Shown: positions 33,513 through 41,602 of the stretch, piece after piece
Numbering within the stretch: position 1 is the stretch's first letter
How the letters are laid out: the number at the start of each line of letters is the position of its first letter
DNA from: Poriferisodalis sp965215815
GTDB lineage: Bacteria > Actinomycetota > Acidimicrobiia > Acidimicrobiales > Poriferisodalaceae
Reading direction: 5' to 3'
DNA length: 64,000 nt
NCBI RefSeq assembly: GCF_965215815.1
Contig: NZ_CBDCEO010000013.1
Coordinates: 2,232,001 to 2,296,000 of the forward strand
Notes under the pieces: model-generated
What the model saw: only the letters and a program-made list of their open reading frames with translations
Database searches by the model: none
Told to the model about the DNA's origin: nothing
Translations under genes and position numbers: made by a program

Positions 33513-35861
33513 ATGCCAACTCGATGCCGAGGTCTATTCGCAGCCGTGATTGCCGTCTTTCTGGCAGCCCCACTGATCCTGCCCGCGCCCGCTTCGGCGC
33601 AGGCATCGGGCGCGTATCTCGACGGTGCTGAGCCGTGGACCGAATCGGACTGTTCCGGTGATATCCCCATCGTGGTGGGCGCTGACGCGAAAGCGCAGTC
33701 AGACATCTACAGCGCTGTCACCCTCGCTGGGGTCGTGGGCACCGATTGCGTGATCCTCGCCGGTGCCCGCGACGGCGACATGACGACCGAGCAGCGGGCA
33801 CGTCTCGACGCTGCCGCTGAGGGAGGGTACGTCGTGGGCGGAACCGCCGCGGTGCCCGAAGCCAAGCTCGCCGGTCGCGACATGACGCGCGTCGGCGGCG
33901 CTACCCGCTGGGCGACCGCGCAGCAAGTCGGCAGCGAGGCCAGCGCGCTCGCCGCAGGCACCGAACCCGAGACCGCGGCTGCTCCCGACACGACCCTGAC
34001 AGCACCCGGCGACGTGACAGCGCCCGGCTTGTATCTCGACGGCGCTGAGCCGTGGACAGAATCGGACTGTTCCGGTGATATCCCCATCGTCGTGGGCGCT
34101 GACGCCAAGGCGCAGTCAGACATCTACAGCGCCGTCACCCTCGCCGGGGTGCTTGACACCGATTGCGTGATCCTCGCCGGACCCCGCGACGGAGACATGC
34201 CAGCAAGCCAACGGGCACGCCTCGAAGCAGCCGACGCGGGCGGCTACGTGCTCGGCGGCATCGCCGCGGTGCCCACAGCCAAGGTCGCCGGTCGCGACAT
34301 GATGCGTCTCGGCGGCGCTACCCGCTGGGCCACAGCGGAGCTTGTCGGGAGACGCGCTAGCGGCGACACCACCGCGGGCACCAACACCACGACCGAAACC
34401 AACAACGACGACAACGACGACGACACGCCACAGTTCACCGCGGTGTCCGCAGGCAGCGGGCATTCGTGCGGGTTGCGCAGCGACGCCACAGTCACCTGCT
34501 GGGGCCGCAACAGGGGCGGGCAGGCGGATGCGCCGTCGGGTTCGTTCACCTCAGTGTCCGCAGGCGTCACGCATTCGTGTGGGGTGCGCAGCGACGCCAC
34601 GGTGACCTGCTGGGGCAACTACGACTCTGGGCGGGCGAATGCGCCGTCGGGTTCGTTCACCGCGGTGTCCGCCGGCGACTTCCATTCGTGCGGGTTGCGC
34701 AGCGACGCCACCCTGACCTGCTGGGGCGACAACACACACGGGCAGACGGATGCGCCGTCGGGTTCGTTCACCGCGGTGTCCGTAAGCGGCCAGCATTCGT
34801 GCGGGGTGCGCAGCGACGCCACCCTGACCTGTTGGGGCCGCAACGGCAGAGGGCAGGCGGATGCGCCGTCGGGTTCGTTCACGTCGGTGTCCGCAGGCGT
34901 GGCGCATTCGTGCGGGGTGCGCAGCGACGCCACAGTCACCTGCTGGGGCTTCACCGACGCCGGGCAGGCGGATGCGCCGTCGGGCTCGTTCACCGCAGTG
35001 TCCACCGGCGACGACCATTCGTGCGGGGTGCGCAGCGACGCCACAGTCACCTGCTGGGGCTGGAACCAACACGGGCGGGCGGATGCGCCGTCGGGTTCGT
35101 TCACGTCGGTGTCCGCAGGCGGCGTGCATTCGTGCGGGGTGCGCAGCGACGCCACAGTGACCTGCTGGGGCTTCACCGACCCCGGGCAGACGAATGCGCC
35201 GTCGGGTTCGTTCACGTCGGTGTCCGCAGGCGGCGCGCATTCGTGCGGGGTGCGCAGCGACGCCACAGTGACCTGCTGGGGCTCCAACACACACAGGCAG
35301 ACGTATGCGCCGTCGGGTTCGTTCACCGCGGTGTCCGCAGGCGGCGCGCATTCGTGCGGGGTGCGCAGCGACGCCACAGTGACCTGCTGGGGCCGCCAAA
35401 ACTACGCGCAGGCGAATGCGCCGTCGGGTTCGTTCACCGCGGTGTCCGCAGGCTTCGAGCATTCGTGCGGGGTGCGCAGCGACGCCACCGTGACCTGCTG
35501 GGGCTTCACCGGCGCCGGGCGGGCGGATGCGCCGTCGGGTTCGTTCACCGCGGTGTCCGCAGGCGGCGCGCATTCGTGCGGGGTGCGCAGCGACGCCACC
35601 GTGACCTGCTGGGGCTCCAACTCCAACGGGCAGGCGGATGCGCCGTCGGGTTCGTTCACCGCGGTGTCCGTAAGCGGGCGGCATTCGTGCGGGGTGCGCA
35701 GCGACGCCACCGTGACCTGCTGGGGCTGGAACCACGACGGGCAGGCGATTGCGCAGTCGGGTTCGTTCACCGCGGTGTCGGCTGGCAGCGCGCATTCGTG
35801 CGGGGTGCGCACGAACGGCACAGCGGTCTGCTGGGGCCACAACTGGGCTAGGCCGCGGTGA
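33513..35861 (+). CDS. secreted protein: two cell-wall-binding-like modules and 13 RCC1-type repeats
   Basis: 782 residues. A signal peptide (MPTRCRGLFAAVIAVFL, ending APASAQA) is followed by two ~105-residue modules (YLDGAEPWTESDC, IPIVVGADAKAQSDIYSAVT, RVGGATRWATAQQVGSEA) resembling the cell-wall-binding repeat 2 family. An acidic linker (ETNNDDNDDDTP) precedes 13 repeats of 37 residues (FTAVSAGxxHSCGVRSDATV, then TCWGxNxxGQADAPSGS). The repeats are RCC1/beta-propeller blades, each with a conserved Cys pair. 111-nt units are nearly identical at DNA level. The ATG at 33,513 is chosen for the signal peptide. It is likely surface-anchored; its ligand is unknown. Confidence 0.82.
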   Translation: MPTRCRGLFAAVIAVFLAAPLILPAPASAQASGAYLDGAEPWTESDCSGDIPIVVGADAKAQSDIYSAVTLAGVVGTDCVILAGARDGDMTTEQRARLDAAAEGGYVVGGTAAVPEAKLAGRDMTRVGGATRWATAQQVGSEASALAAGTEPETAAAPDTTLTAPGDVTAPGLYLDGAEPWTESDCSGDIPIVVGADAKAQSDIYSAVTLAGVLDTDCVILAGPRDGDMPASQRARLEAADAGGYVLGGIAAVPTAKVAGRDMMRLGGATRWATAELVGRRASGDTTAGTNTTTETNNDDNDDDTPQFTAVSAGSGHSCGLRSDATVTCWGRNRGGQADAPSGSFTSVSAGVTHSCGVRSDATVTCWGNYDSGRANAPSGSFTAVSAGDFHSCGLRSDATLTCWGDNTHGQTDAPSGSFTAVSVSGQHSCGVRSDATLTCWGRNGRGQADAPSGSFTSVSAGVAHSCGVRSDATVTCWGFTDAGQADAPSGSFTAVSTGDDHSCGVRSDATVTCWGWNQHGRADAPSGSFTSVSAGGVHSCGVRSDATVTCWGFTDPGQTNAPSGSFTSVSAGGAHSCGVRSDATVTCWGSNTHRQTYAPSGSFTAVSAGGAHSCGVRSDATVTCWGRQNYAQANAPSGSFTAVSAGFEHSCGVRSDATVTCWGFTGAGRADAPSGSFTAVSAGGAHSCGVRSDATVTCWGSNSNGQADAPSGSFTAVSVSGRHSCGVRSDATVTCWGWNHDGQAIAQSGSFTAVSAGSAHSCGVRTNGTAVCWGHNWARPR

Positions 35862-36300
35862 CGGTGCTTCGTGCGCGACGGCTACCGGTGCCGCGAACGC
35901 GGCCCGCAGCCCACGGCGAGGGCCGCACAGCACGCCTCAGCGCCCGCCGTGCGCCCGATGGCACCGACCGGCGAACGCCTCGGGGCAGGTACCGGCGAGG
36001 GGGTCTTGTGTGCATCTATTTGGTCGATTCCGGCCATTCGTTAGTACGGGTGACCCCCTCACCGGTGCCCGCGGGGTGGCCGAGGCTGGCCGGTGCCATC
36101 ACGTCGGCAGCGGGGTACGTGATCCCCTCGGCGGGGGTGCTGTGCCAGTGTCGTGCTGCGCTTCCGGCGGGGCTCCCCGCACGAACTGCCCGCCAAGGCC
36201 GCTGCGGGGCGCACAGCGCGTCTCACGGTCGTTTCCTGCTGTGTCGGGTGCGCGATACTGCGCCTGCTTTCAATCTGACCCCCGTCAGGAGGGAACCGCT
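35862..36300. other. 439-nt intergenic stretch with a long hairpin
   Basis: No gene supported. An 18-bp inverted repeat (two mismatches) pairs 35,988-36,005 with 36,052-36,069 across a 46-nt loop; it could be the terminator of the upstream gene or a regulatory leader. GGGCCGCACAGCACGCCTCA near 35,922 recurs near 38,978 after the second RCC1 gene. GATACT (36,254-36,259) and AGGAGGG (36,287-36,293) look like the promoter and ribosome-binding site of the next gene. Confidence 0.45.
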
Positions 36301-38766
36301 ATGCCCCGACGATGGCTCACAGCGCTGCTCGCCGCGCTGCTCCTGTCCCCGCTGATCCTGCCCGCGCCCGCTTCGGCGCAGACCGCTGGCGCGTATCTCG
36401 ACGGTGCTGAGCCGTGGACCGAATCCGATTGCGCCGGTGACACCCCCATCGTCGTCGGCGCTGACGCAAAGGCGCAGTCGGACATCTACAGCGCTGTCAC
36501 CCTCGCCGGGGTACTCGACACCGATTGCGTGATCCTCGCGGGACCCCGCGACGGGGACATGGCAGCCGCCCAGCGGGCACGCCTCGACGCTGCCGCCGCC
36601 GGCGGGTACGTCGTGGGCGGCACCGCAGCGGTGCCCGAAACCAAGCTCGCCGGTCGCGACATGACACGTCTCGGCGGCGCTACCCGCTGGGCCACCGCGC
36701 AACAAGTCGGCAGCGAGGCCCGCATCGCCGCGGGCGGTTCACCCGCCGACACGGCAGCCACGGGCCCGTCAACGTTCACCGCAGTGTCCGCAGGCGGCTT
36801 GCATTCGTGTGGGGTGCGAAGCGACGCCACCACGGTCTGCTGGGGCCGGAACAACTACGGGCAGTCGGATGCGCCGTCGGGTTCGTTCGCCGCAGTGTCC
36901 GCCGGCGACTGGCATTCGTGTGGGGTGCGAAGCGACGCCACCACGGTCTGCTGGGGCTGGAACAGTTACGGGCAGTCGGATGCGCCGTCGGGTTCGTTCA
37001 CCGCGGTGTCCGCTGGCGCCAGGCATTCGTGCGGGCTTCGCAGCGACGCCACCGCGGTCTGCTGGGGCGACAACCGCGTCGGGCAGTCGGATGCGCCGTC
37101 GGGTTCGTTCGCCGCGGTGTCCGCTGGCGACGCGCATTCGTGCGGGGTTCGCAGCGACGCCACCGCGGTCTGCTGGGGCGACAACGGCTTCGGGCGGGCG
37201 CTTGCGCCGTCGGGTTCGTTCGCCGCGGTGTCCGCCGGGTACTCGCATTCGTGCGGGGTTCGCAGCGACGCCACCGCGGTCTGCTGGGGCGACAACCGCG
37301 TCGGGCAGTTGGATGCGCCGTCGGGTTCGTTCGCCGCGGTGTCCGCTGGCGCCAGGGCTTCGTGCGGGGTGCGCAGCGACGCCACCGCGGTCTGCTGGGG
37401 CGACAACCGCGTCGGGCAGTTGGTTGCGCCGTCGGGTTCGTTCACCGCAGTGTCCACAAGCAGCAATCATTCGTGCGGGGTGCGCAGCGACGGCACAGCG
37501 GTCTGCTGGGGCAGCAACAGCTACGGGCAGGCGGTTGCGCCGTCGGGGCAATCCGGCGAAGCGCCCGCGCCCGTTCGGGTGTCCGGTGTGTATCTCGACG
37601 GTGCTGAGCCGTGGATCGCGTCGGATTGCGCCGGTGATACCCCCATCGTGGTGGGCGCTGACAGCAAGGCGCAGTCGGACATCTACAGCGCTGTCACCCT
37701 CGCCGGGGTGCTCGGCACCGATTGCGTGATCCTCGCCGGACCACGCGACGGGGACATGACAGCCGCCCAGCGGGCACGCCTCGACGCTGCCGAAGCGGGC
37801 GGGTACGTGCTCGGTGGCATCGCCGCGGTGCCTACCGCGAAGATCGCCGGCCGCGACATGACACGCCTCGGCGGCGGTACCCGCTGGGCCACCGCGGAGC
37901 TTGTCGGGCGACGCGCCAGCGGAGACACCACCGCAGGCACCAACACCAGCGGCGAACCCGCCGACACGGGCAGCTATGCGGCCCTGTCCGCCGGCGCCTA
38001 CCATTCGTGCGGGCTGCGCAGCGACGCCACCGTGGTCTGCTGGGGCTACAACGGCGACGGGCAGTTGGATGCGCCGTCGGGTTCGTTCACCGCTGTGTCT
38101 GCCGGCCGCGATCATTCGTGCGGGCTGCGCAGCGACGCCACCGCGGTCTGCTGGGGCTCCAAATACGGCGACTGGCAGTTGGATGCGCCGTCGGGTTCGT
38201 TCACCGTGGTGTCCGCCGGCGGCTTTCATTCGTGTGGGGTGCGCAGCGACGCCACCGCGGTCTGCTGGGGTGACAACACGAATGGCTGGGGCACCGTAAC
38301 TGGGCAGTTGGATGCGCCGTCGGGTTCGTTCACCGTGGTGTCCGCCGGCGGCTTGCATTCGTGCGGGCTGCGCACTGACGGCACTGCGGTCTGCTGGGGC
38401 GGGAACAGCCACGGGCAGGCGGATGCGCCGTCGGGTTCGTTCACCGCGGTGTCCGCAAGCAGCGATCATTCGTGCGGGCTGCGCAGCGACGCCACCGCGG
38501 TCTGCTGGGGCGGGAACAGCCACGGGCAGGCGGATGCGCCGTCGGGTTCGTTCACCGCGGTGTCCGCCGGCGGTTCGCATTCGTGCGGGCTGCGCAGCGA
38601 CGCCACCGCGGTCTGCTGGGGCTGGAACGACTCCGGGCGGGCGGATGCGCCGTCGGGTTCGTTCACCGCGGTGTCCGCCGGCGGCTTGCATTCGTGCGGG
38701 CTGCGCAGCGACGCCACCGCGGTCTGCTGGGGCTCCAAAGGCGGGCAGTTGGTTGTGCCGTCGTGA
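36301..38766 (+). CDS. secreted protein: alternating cell-wall-binding-like modules and two 7-repeat RCC1 propellers
   Basis: 821 residues. Signal peptide MPRRWLTALLAALLLSPLIL ending APASAQT, then cell-wall-binding-like module 1 (~30-135), seven RCC1-type repeats, module 2 (YLDGAEPWIASDC, RLGGGTRWATAELVG), and seven more repeats. Each set of seven 37-residue repeats (SAGxxHSCGLRSDATAVCWG) would make one complete seven-bladed propeller. It is a domain-shuffled paralogue of the gene at 33,513. A strong AGGAGGG ribosome-binding site precedes the ATG by 7 nt. It is presumably exported and held on the cell wall; no enzymatic motif is seen. Confidence 0.82.
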   Translation: MPRRWLTALLAALLLSPLILPAPASAQTAGAYLDGAEPWTESDCAGDTPIVVGADAKAQSDIYSAVTLAGVLDTDCVILAGPRDGDMAAAQRARLDAAAAGGYVVGGTAAVPETKLAGRDMTRLGGATRWATAQQVGSEARIAAGGSPADTAATGPSTFTAVSAGGLHSCGVRSDATTVCWGRNNYGQSDAPSGSFAAVSAGDWHSCGVRSDATTVCWGWNSYGQSDAPSGSFTAVSAGARHSCGLRSDATAVCWGDNRVGQSDAPSGSFAAVSAGDAHSCGVRSDATAVCWGDNGFGRALAPSGSFAAVSAGYSHSCGVRSDATAVCWGDNRVGQLDAPSGSFAAVSAGARASCGVRSDATAVCWGDNRVGQLVAPSGSFTAVSTSSNHSCGVRSDGTAVCWGSNSYGQAVAPSGQSGEAPAPVRVSGVYLDGAEPWIASDCAGDTPIVVGADSKAQSDIYSAVTLAGVLGTDCVILAGPRDGDMTAAQRARLDAAEAGGYVLGGIAAVPTAKIAGRDMTRLGGGTRWATAELVGRRASGDTTAGTNTSGEPADTGSYAALSAGAYHSCGLRSDATVVCWGYNGDGQLDAPSGSFTAVSAGRDHSCGLRSDATAVCWGSKYGDWQLDAPSGSFTVVSAGGFHSCGVRSDATAVCWGDNTNGWGTVTGQLDAPSGSFTVVSAGGLHSCGLRTDGTAVCWGGNSHGQADAPSGSFTAVSASSDHSCGLRSDATAVCWGGNSHGQADAPSGSFTAVSAGGSHSCGLRSDATAVCWGWNDSGRADAPSGSFTAVSAGGLHSCGLRSDATAVCWGSKGGQLVVPS

Positions 38767-39037
38767 TCGGGGCGGCTTGCAGGCACGTCGGCTGAGTCTG
38801 CGGGTGGGTGCCGTGCCCGTTGCCCGCGACGGTGTGCCCTACACACACCGAGCGGGCTTCCCCACGGTGAGCACGGGCACGGCACCCGCAGCGAAGCTAG
38901 GAACGCTGAGCCGCCGTTCAGCGCCGTTCACGGTTGCCCGCACATTCACCGCGCCGAGGGGTGCACAGCGCCGCTGCGGGCCGCACAGTACGCCTCAGAG
39001 GCCCACGCGAGCTAAGCCAGCGGGGTTGTGGGTAGCA
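38767..39037. other. non-coding stretch after the second RCC1 gene
   Basis: No gene. It contains GGGCCGCACAGTACGCCTCA near 38,978, a repeat of a segment found after the first RCC1 gene, so the two genes were probably duplicated together with their downstream DNA. Confidence 0.4.
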
Positions 39038-39179
39038 GATGGGTAACAGTCCGCAGAAAATCAGGCTGACCTGCGGGTATTGGTGCCCGCCCCGGGCACC
39101 TGATCGCTGCGGGAAGCGGCGGTTACAGCTGGGCAGCTGCGGCGCGCAGTGACGCCACCGTCTCGGTACCTGGACCGAG
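39038..39179. repeat. right copy of direct repeat flanking the Fic/RCC1 region
   Basis: Counterpart of 31,479-31,599. It includes TGCGGGT (39,072-39,078) and CCCGCCCCGGGCACC (39,086-39,100), the latter identical to 30,255-30,269 at the 3' end of tRNA-Leu. GGTGCCCG-CCC-CGGGCACC also forms an 8-bp hairpin. The right part is the 3' end of the ketopantoate reductase gene. Confidence 0.65.
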
Positions 39180-40175
39180 GCGTCGGGCTGCGGCATCAAC
39201 ACAGCGCTCGGTCAGCACCTGGTTGAGGGGCGTCGGGATGCCGTACTGCTCGCCGAGCTCGCAGATGCGGCCGTTGAAGTGCTCGACCTCGACGGTCGGG
39301 CGCCGGAAGTTCAGGTCCTGCCAGGTCGAGGGGTAGCTGAGCAGCGCTGGGTCGGTAGCCCCCCGGGGCTCGCGCTCTCCAGGTTTGCGCAGGCGTGCGA
39401 TCCACGGGCGCAATTCGCCCATGTCCTCCATGATCGGCGTGATGCCCGCCGCCTCGAGCACGTTGGCCGCTTCTTCTTCGATGTCGGCCATGAAGATCCG
39501 GTTTTCTTCGGAGCAGAACCACTCCTGGACCGGCAGATCGGCGAGCGCCGAGAAGGCGTTCGTCAGGTTCAGCACGAGCTTGCCCCACTTGGCGTCCGCG
39601 ACCCGCTCTTCGAGCGAACCGTTCATCTCGGCGGCAACGAGGTCATCCACCACTCGCGCACAGAGTTCGTCGGTGCCAGTCGGCCAGCAACCGATCTGAG
39701 CCCGGCGCGCGCCGGTGTGGGTGACCAGGCCGGGCTCGTCAATGCGAGCTCCGATGCGGACCATGACGCCGTAGGCCCGCAGACCCTGTCCGAGCAGCCA
39801 TTCCTCGTTGGTGACGCCGTTCTGGAAGCAGAACAGCGGCACACCGTCATACAGCTCGCGGTGCCCCTCGATCGCCTCGAAGGTGTGCTGGGTCTTCATG
39901 GTCAGCAGCACCACGGTGTTGTCGTCCAGGTCCGCTTCGTGCGCTGTGCGGACCGCTGGCAACCTGAAGTGGCCTTCGGTGCTGCCCGAGATGCGCAGGC
40001 CGTCGCGCTTGAGGGCTTCGAGATGGTCCCCGCGTGCGATCAGGGTGACCCGCCGACCTGCTTGGGTCAGCCGCGCGCCGAGCACGCTGCCGATTGCTCC
40101 AGCGCCATGCACGATGTAGTTGAATTCAGTGCCGCCATTGGCGGCACTGCGATTTAGGGCTCTGTCGGTAGCCAC
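39123..40175 (-). CDS. ketopantoate reductase (ApbA/PanE family)
   Basis: A ~350-residue NADPH-dependent 2-dehydropantoate 2-reductase family member. The Rossmann start is NYIVHGAGAIGSVLGARL, VTLIARGDHLEALKRDGL follows, and LLTMKTQHT and CFQNGVTNEE match the substrate and NADP loops. The catalytic Lys lies in ADAKWGKLVLNLTNAFSAL. The start is unclear: GTG at 40,175 is used here, while an ATG at 40,250 is also in frame. Distance from panBC (60-62 kb) leaves open whether it serves pantothenate synthesis or is a paralogue. Its 3' end forms part of the island-flanking repeat. Confidence 0.82.
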   Translation of the reverse strand: MATDRALNRSAANGGTEFNYIVHGAGAIGSVLGARLTQAGRRVTLIARGDHLEALKRDGLRISGSTEGHFRLPAVRTAHEADLDDNTVVLLTMKTQHTFEAIEGHRELYDGVPLFCFQNGVTNEEWLLGQGLRAYGVMVRIGARIDEPGLVTHTGARRAQIGCWPTGTDELCARVVDDLVAAEMNGSLEERVADAKWGKLVLNLTNAFSALADLPVQEWFCSEENRIFMADIEEEAANVLEAAGITPIMEDMGELRPWIARLRKPGEREPRGATDPALLSYPSTWQDLNFRRPTVEVEHFNGRICELGEQYGIPTPLNQVLTERCVDAAARRLGPGTETVASLRAAAAQL

Positions 40176-40263
40176 GGCGGTACATCGTGCCAGATGGTCC
40201 GGCGCACGGCCGCAACCGATCTTGGGGGCTGCTGCGCCGTGTCGATCCATCTCAGCGCAGCGC

Positions 40264-40269
40264 TACGGT
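40264..40269 (+). promoter_or_regulatory. -10 box TACGGT before P450
   Basis: TACGGT lies 6 nt before the ATG at 40,276; the same hexamer and spacing occur before the selenoprotein gene (52,993). Confidence 0.45.
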
Positions 40270-40275
40270 TCAGCC

Positions 40276-41550
40276 ATGCGTGAGTGGAACACCGATCTGC
40301 CCAACATGATGGAGGCGGCGTTCTGGACCCAGCCCGCCGACGTGATCGACGCGGTGATCGCTCGACACCATGCCGAAGCCCCACTGGATTGGTTTGAGGA
40401 ACCCGACTACGACGACGACGACGTGATCAAGCCAGGTCCTGGCTATTGGTGCGTCACCCGGCACGCCGACGTGGCAACAATCTCGCGCAACACCGAGGTT
40501 TTCAGCTCCGCTGATGGCATCACCATGCTGGACGCACCGCCGGAGTTCCTCGAGTTCTTCAGCTCCATGATTGCCATGGACGACCCGCGCCACGCTCGGC
40601 TGCGGCGCATCGTCGCCAAGGGATTCACGCCGCGGATGCTGGCCGATCTCGACGGCAGCGTTCAGACTGCGGCGGCAGAGATCGTGGACTCGGTGTGCGA
40701 GCGGGGCAGTTGCGATTTCGTGACCGAAGTGGCCGCCGCGCTCCCGCTCAAGATCGTCTGCGACCTGATGGGCATCCCCCGGTCGGAGTATCAGGGCGTG
40801 TTCGAGGCGACAAACGTCATCTTGGGTATCTCGGATCCCGAGTACCAGCCGGAAGATTTCGATTTCCTGACGGCATTGCTCACCGCCGGCGGCCAACTGG
40901 CCGGTCTGATGAACGAAGTTGCAGCGGCGAAGCGCGGCGGCGACGGCACCGATCTCACCAGCGTGCTCGTCAACGCGGAGCTTGCTGACGACCAGCTGAG
41001 CGATGCCGACCTGGCCAGCTTCTTCGTGCTGCTGGTGGTGGCCGGCAACGAGACCACACGCAACGCCATCTCCTGGGGGCTCAAGTACCTCACCGACCAT
41101 CCCGATCAGCGAGCCATATGGGCTGCAGACTTCGAAGGCGTCGCGCCCACTGCGGTCGAGGAGATCGTGCGGCTGTCCAGCCCCGTCGGCTACATGCGCC
41201 GGACTGTCACCCGTGACTATGTCCTTGACGGCCGCGAGATGCAACAGGGCGACAAGGTCGCAATGTTCTACGTCGCCGCCAACCGGGACCCGGCGGTGTT
41301 CACCGATCCGTTCAAGTTCGATGTTCTTCGAGACCCGAATCCGCAGTACGGCTACGGCGGCCCTGGCCCTCACTACTGCTTGGGGGCGCATCTTGCGCGT
41401 CGCGAGATGACGGTGATGTACCGCGAATTGTTCAACCGGCTGCCGGACATCGTCGCCGTCAGCGAGCCCGACGCCTTGCAGGCGGCGTTCATTCATGGCG
41501 TCAAACACCTCGACGCCGAGTTCACGCCCGCCGCCCCGCTCGCTGCCTGA
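40276..41550 (+). CDS. cytochrome P450
   Basis: A 424-residue soluble bacterial P450. The I-helix oxygen-binding motif is VVAGNETTRNAI (~255-266), the K-helix ExxR is VEEIVRLSS (~296-304), and the haem loop is YGGPGPHYCLGAHLARRE (~358-375) with the Cys ligand; Tyr replaces the usual Phe at its start. It resembles the CYP125/142-like or linalool-type actinobacterial P450s of steroid and terpene metabolism. No ferredoxin gene is adjacent. The substrate is unknown. The ATG is supported by the upstream -10 box. Confidence 0.92.
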   Translation: MREWNTDLPNMMEAAFWTQPADVIDAVIARHHAEAPLDWFEEPDYDDDDVIKPGPGYWCVTRHADVATISRNTEVFSSADGITMLDAPPEFLEFFSSMIAMDDPRHARLRRIVAKGFTPRMLADLDGSVQTAAAEIVDSVCERGSCDFVTEVAAALPLKIVCDLMGIPRSEYQGVFEATNVILGISDPEYQPEDFDFLTALLTAGGQLAGLMNEVAAAKRGGDGTDLTSVLVNAELADDQLSDADLASFFVLLVVAGNETTRNAISWGLKYLTDHPDQRAIWAADFEGVAPTAVEEIVRLSSPVGYMRRTVTRDYVLDGREMQQGDKVAMFYVAANRDPAVFTDPFKFDVLRDPNPQYGYGGPGPHYCLGAHLARREMTVMYRELFNRLPDIVAVSEPDALQAAFIHGVKHLDAEFTPAAPLAA

Positions 41551-41589
41551 CAGGCCGCGCACGACAATCGCGGCGACTTGGCTGACCCA

Positions 41590-41595
41590 TAGGGT
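41590..41595 (+). promoter_or_regulatory. -10 box TAGGGT before ino1
   Basis: TAGGGT lies 7 nt before the ATG at 41,603, a leaderless-type arrangement. Confidence 0.4.
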
Positions 41596-41602
41596 TCGCG
41601 GT

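Noticed and set aside
34440..35850. Regular ~111-nt repeats resembling a CRISPR-like or satellite array
   Set aside because: The periodicity is that of 37-codon protein repeats in one open frame; spacing and unit length do not fit CRISPR.
35862..36300. Known riboswitch (cobalamin or c-di-AMP type) upstream of the second RCC1 gene
   Set aside because: Conserved boxes of these classes were looked for by eye and not found.
34551..38691. Long minus-strand open frames opposite the RCC1 genes (up to 640 codons)
   Set aside because: They are periodic antisense shadows of the 111-nt repeats; the plus-strand frames carry signal peptides and known domain patterns.
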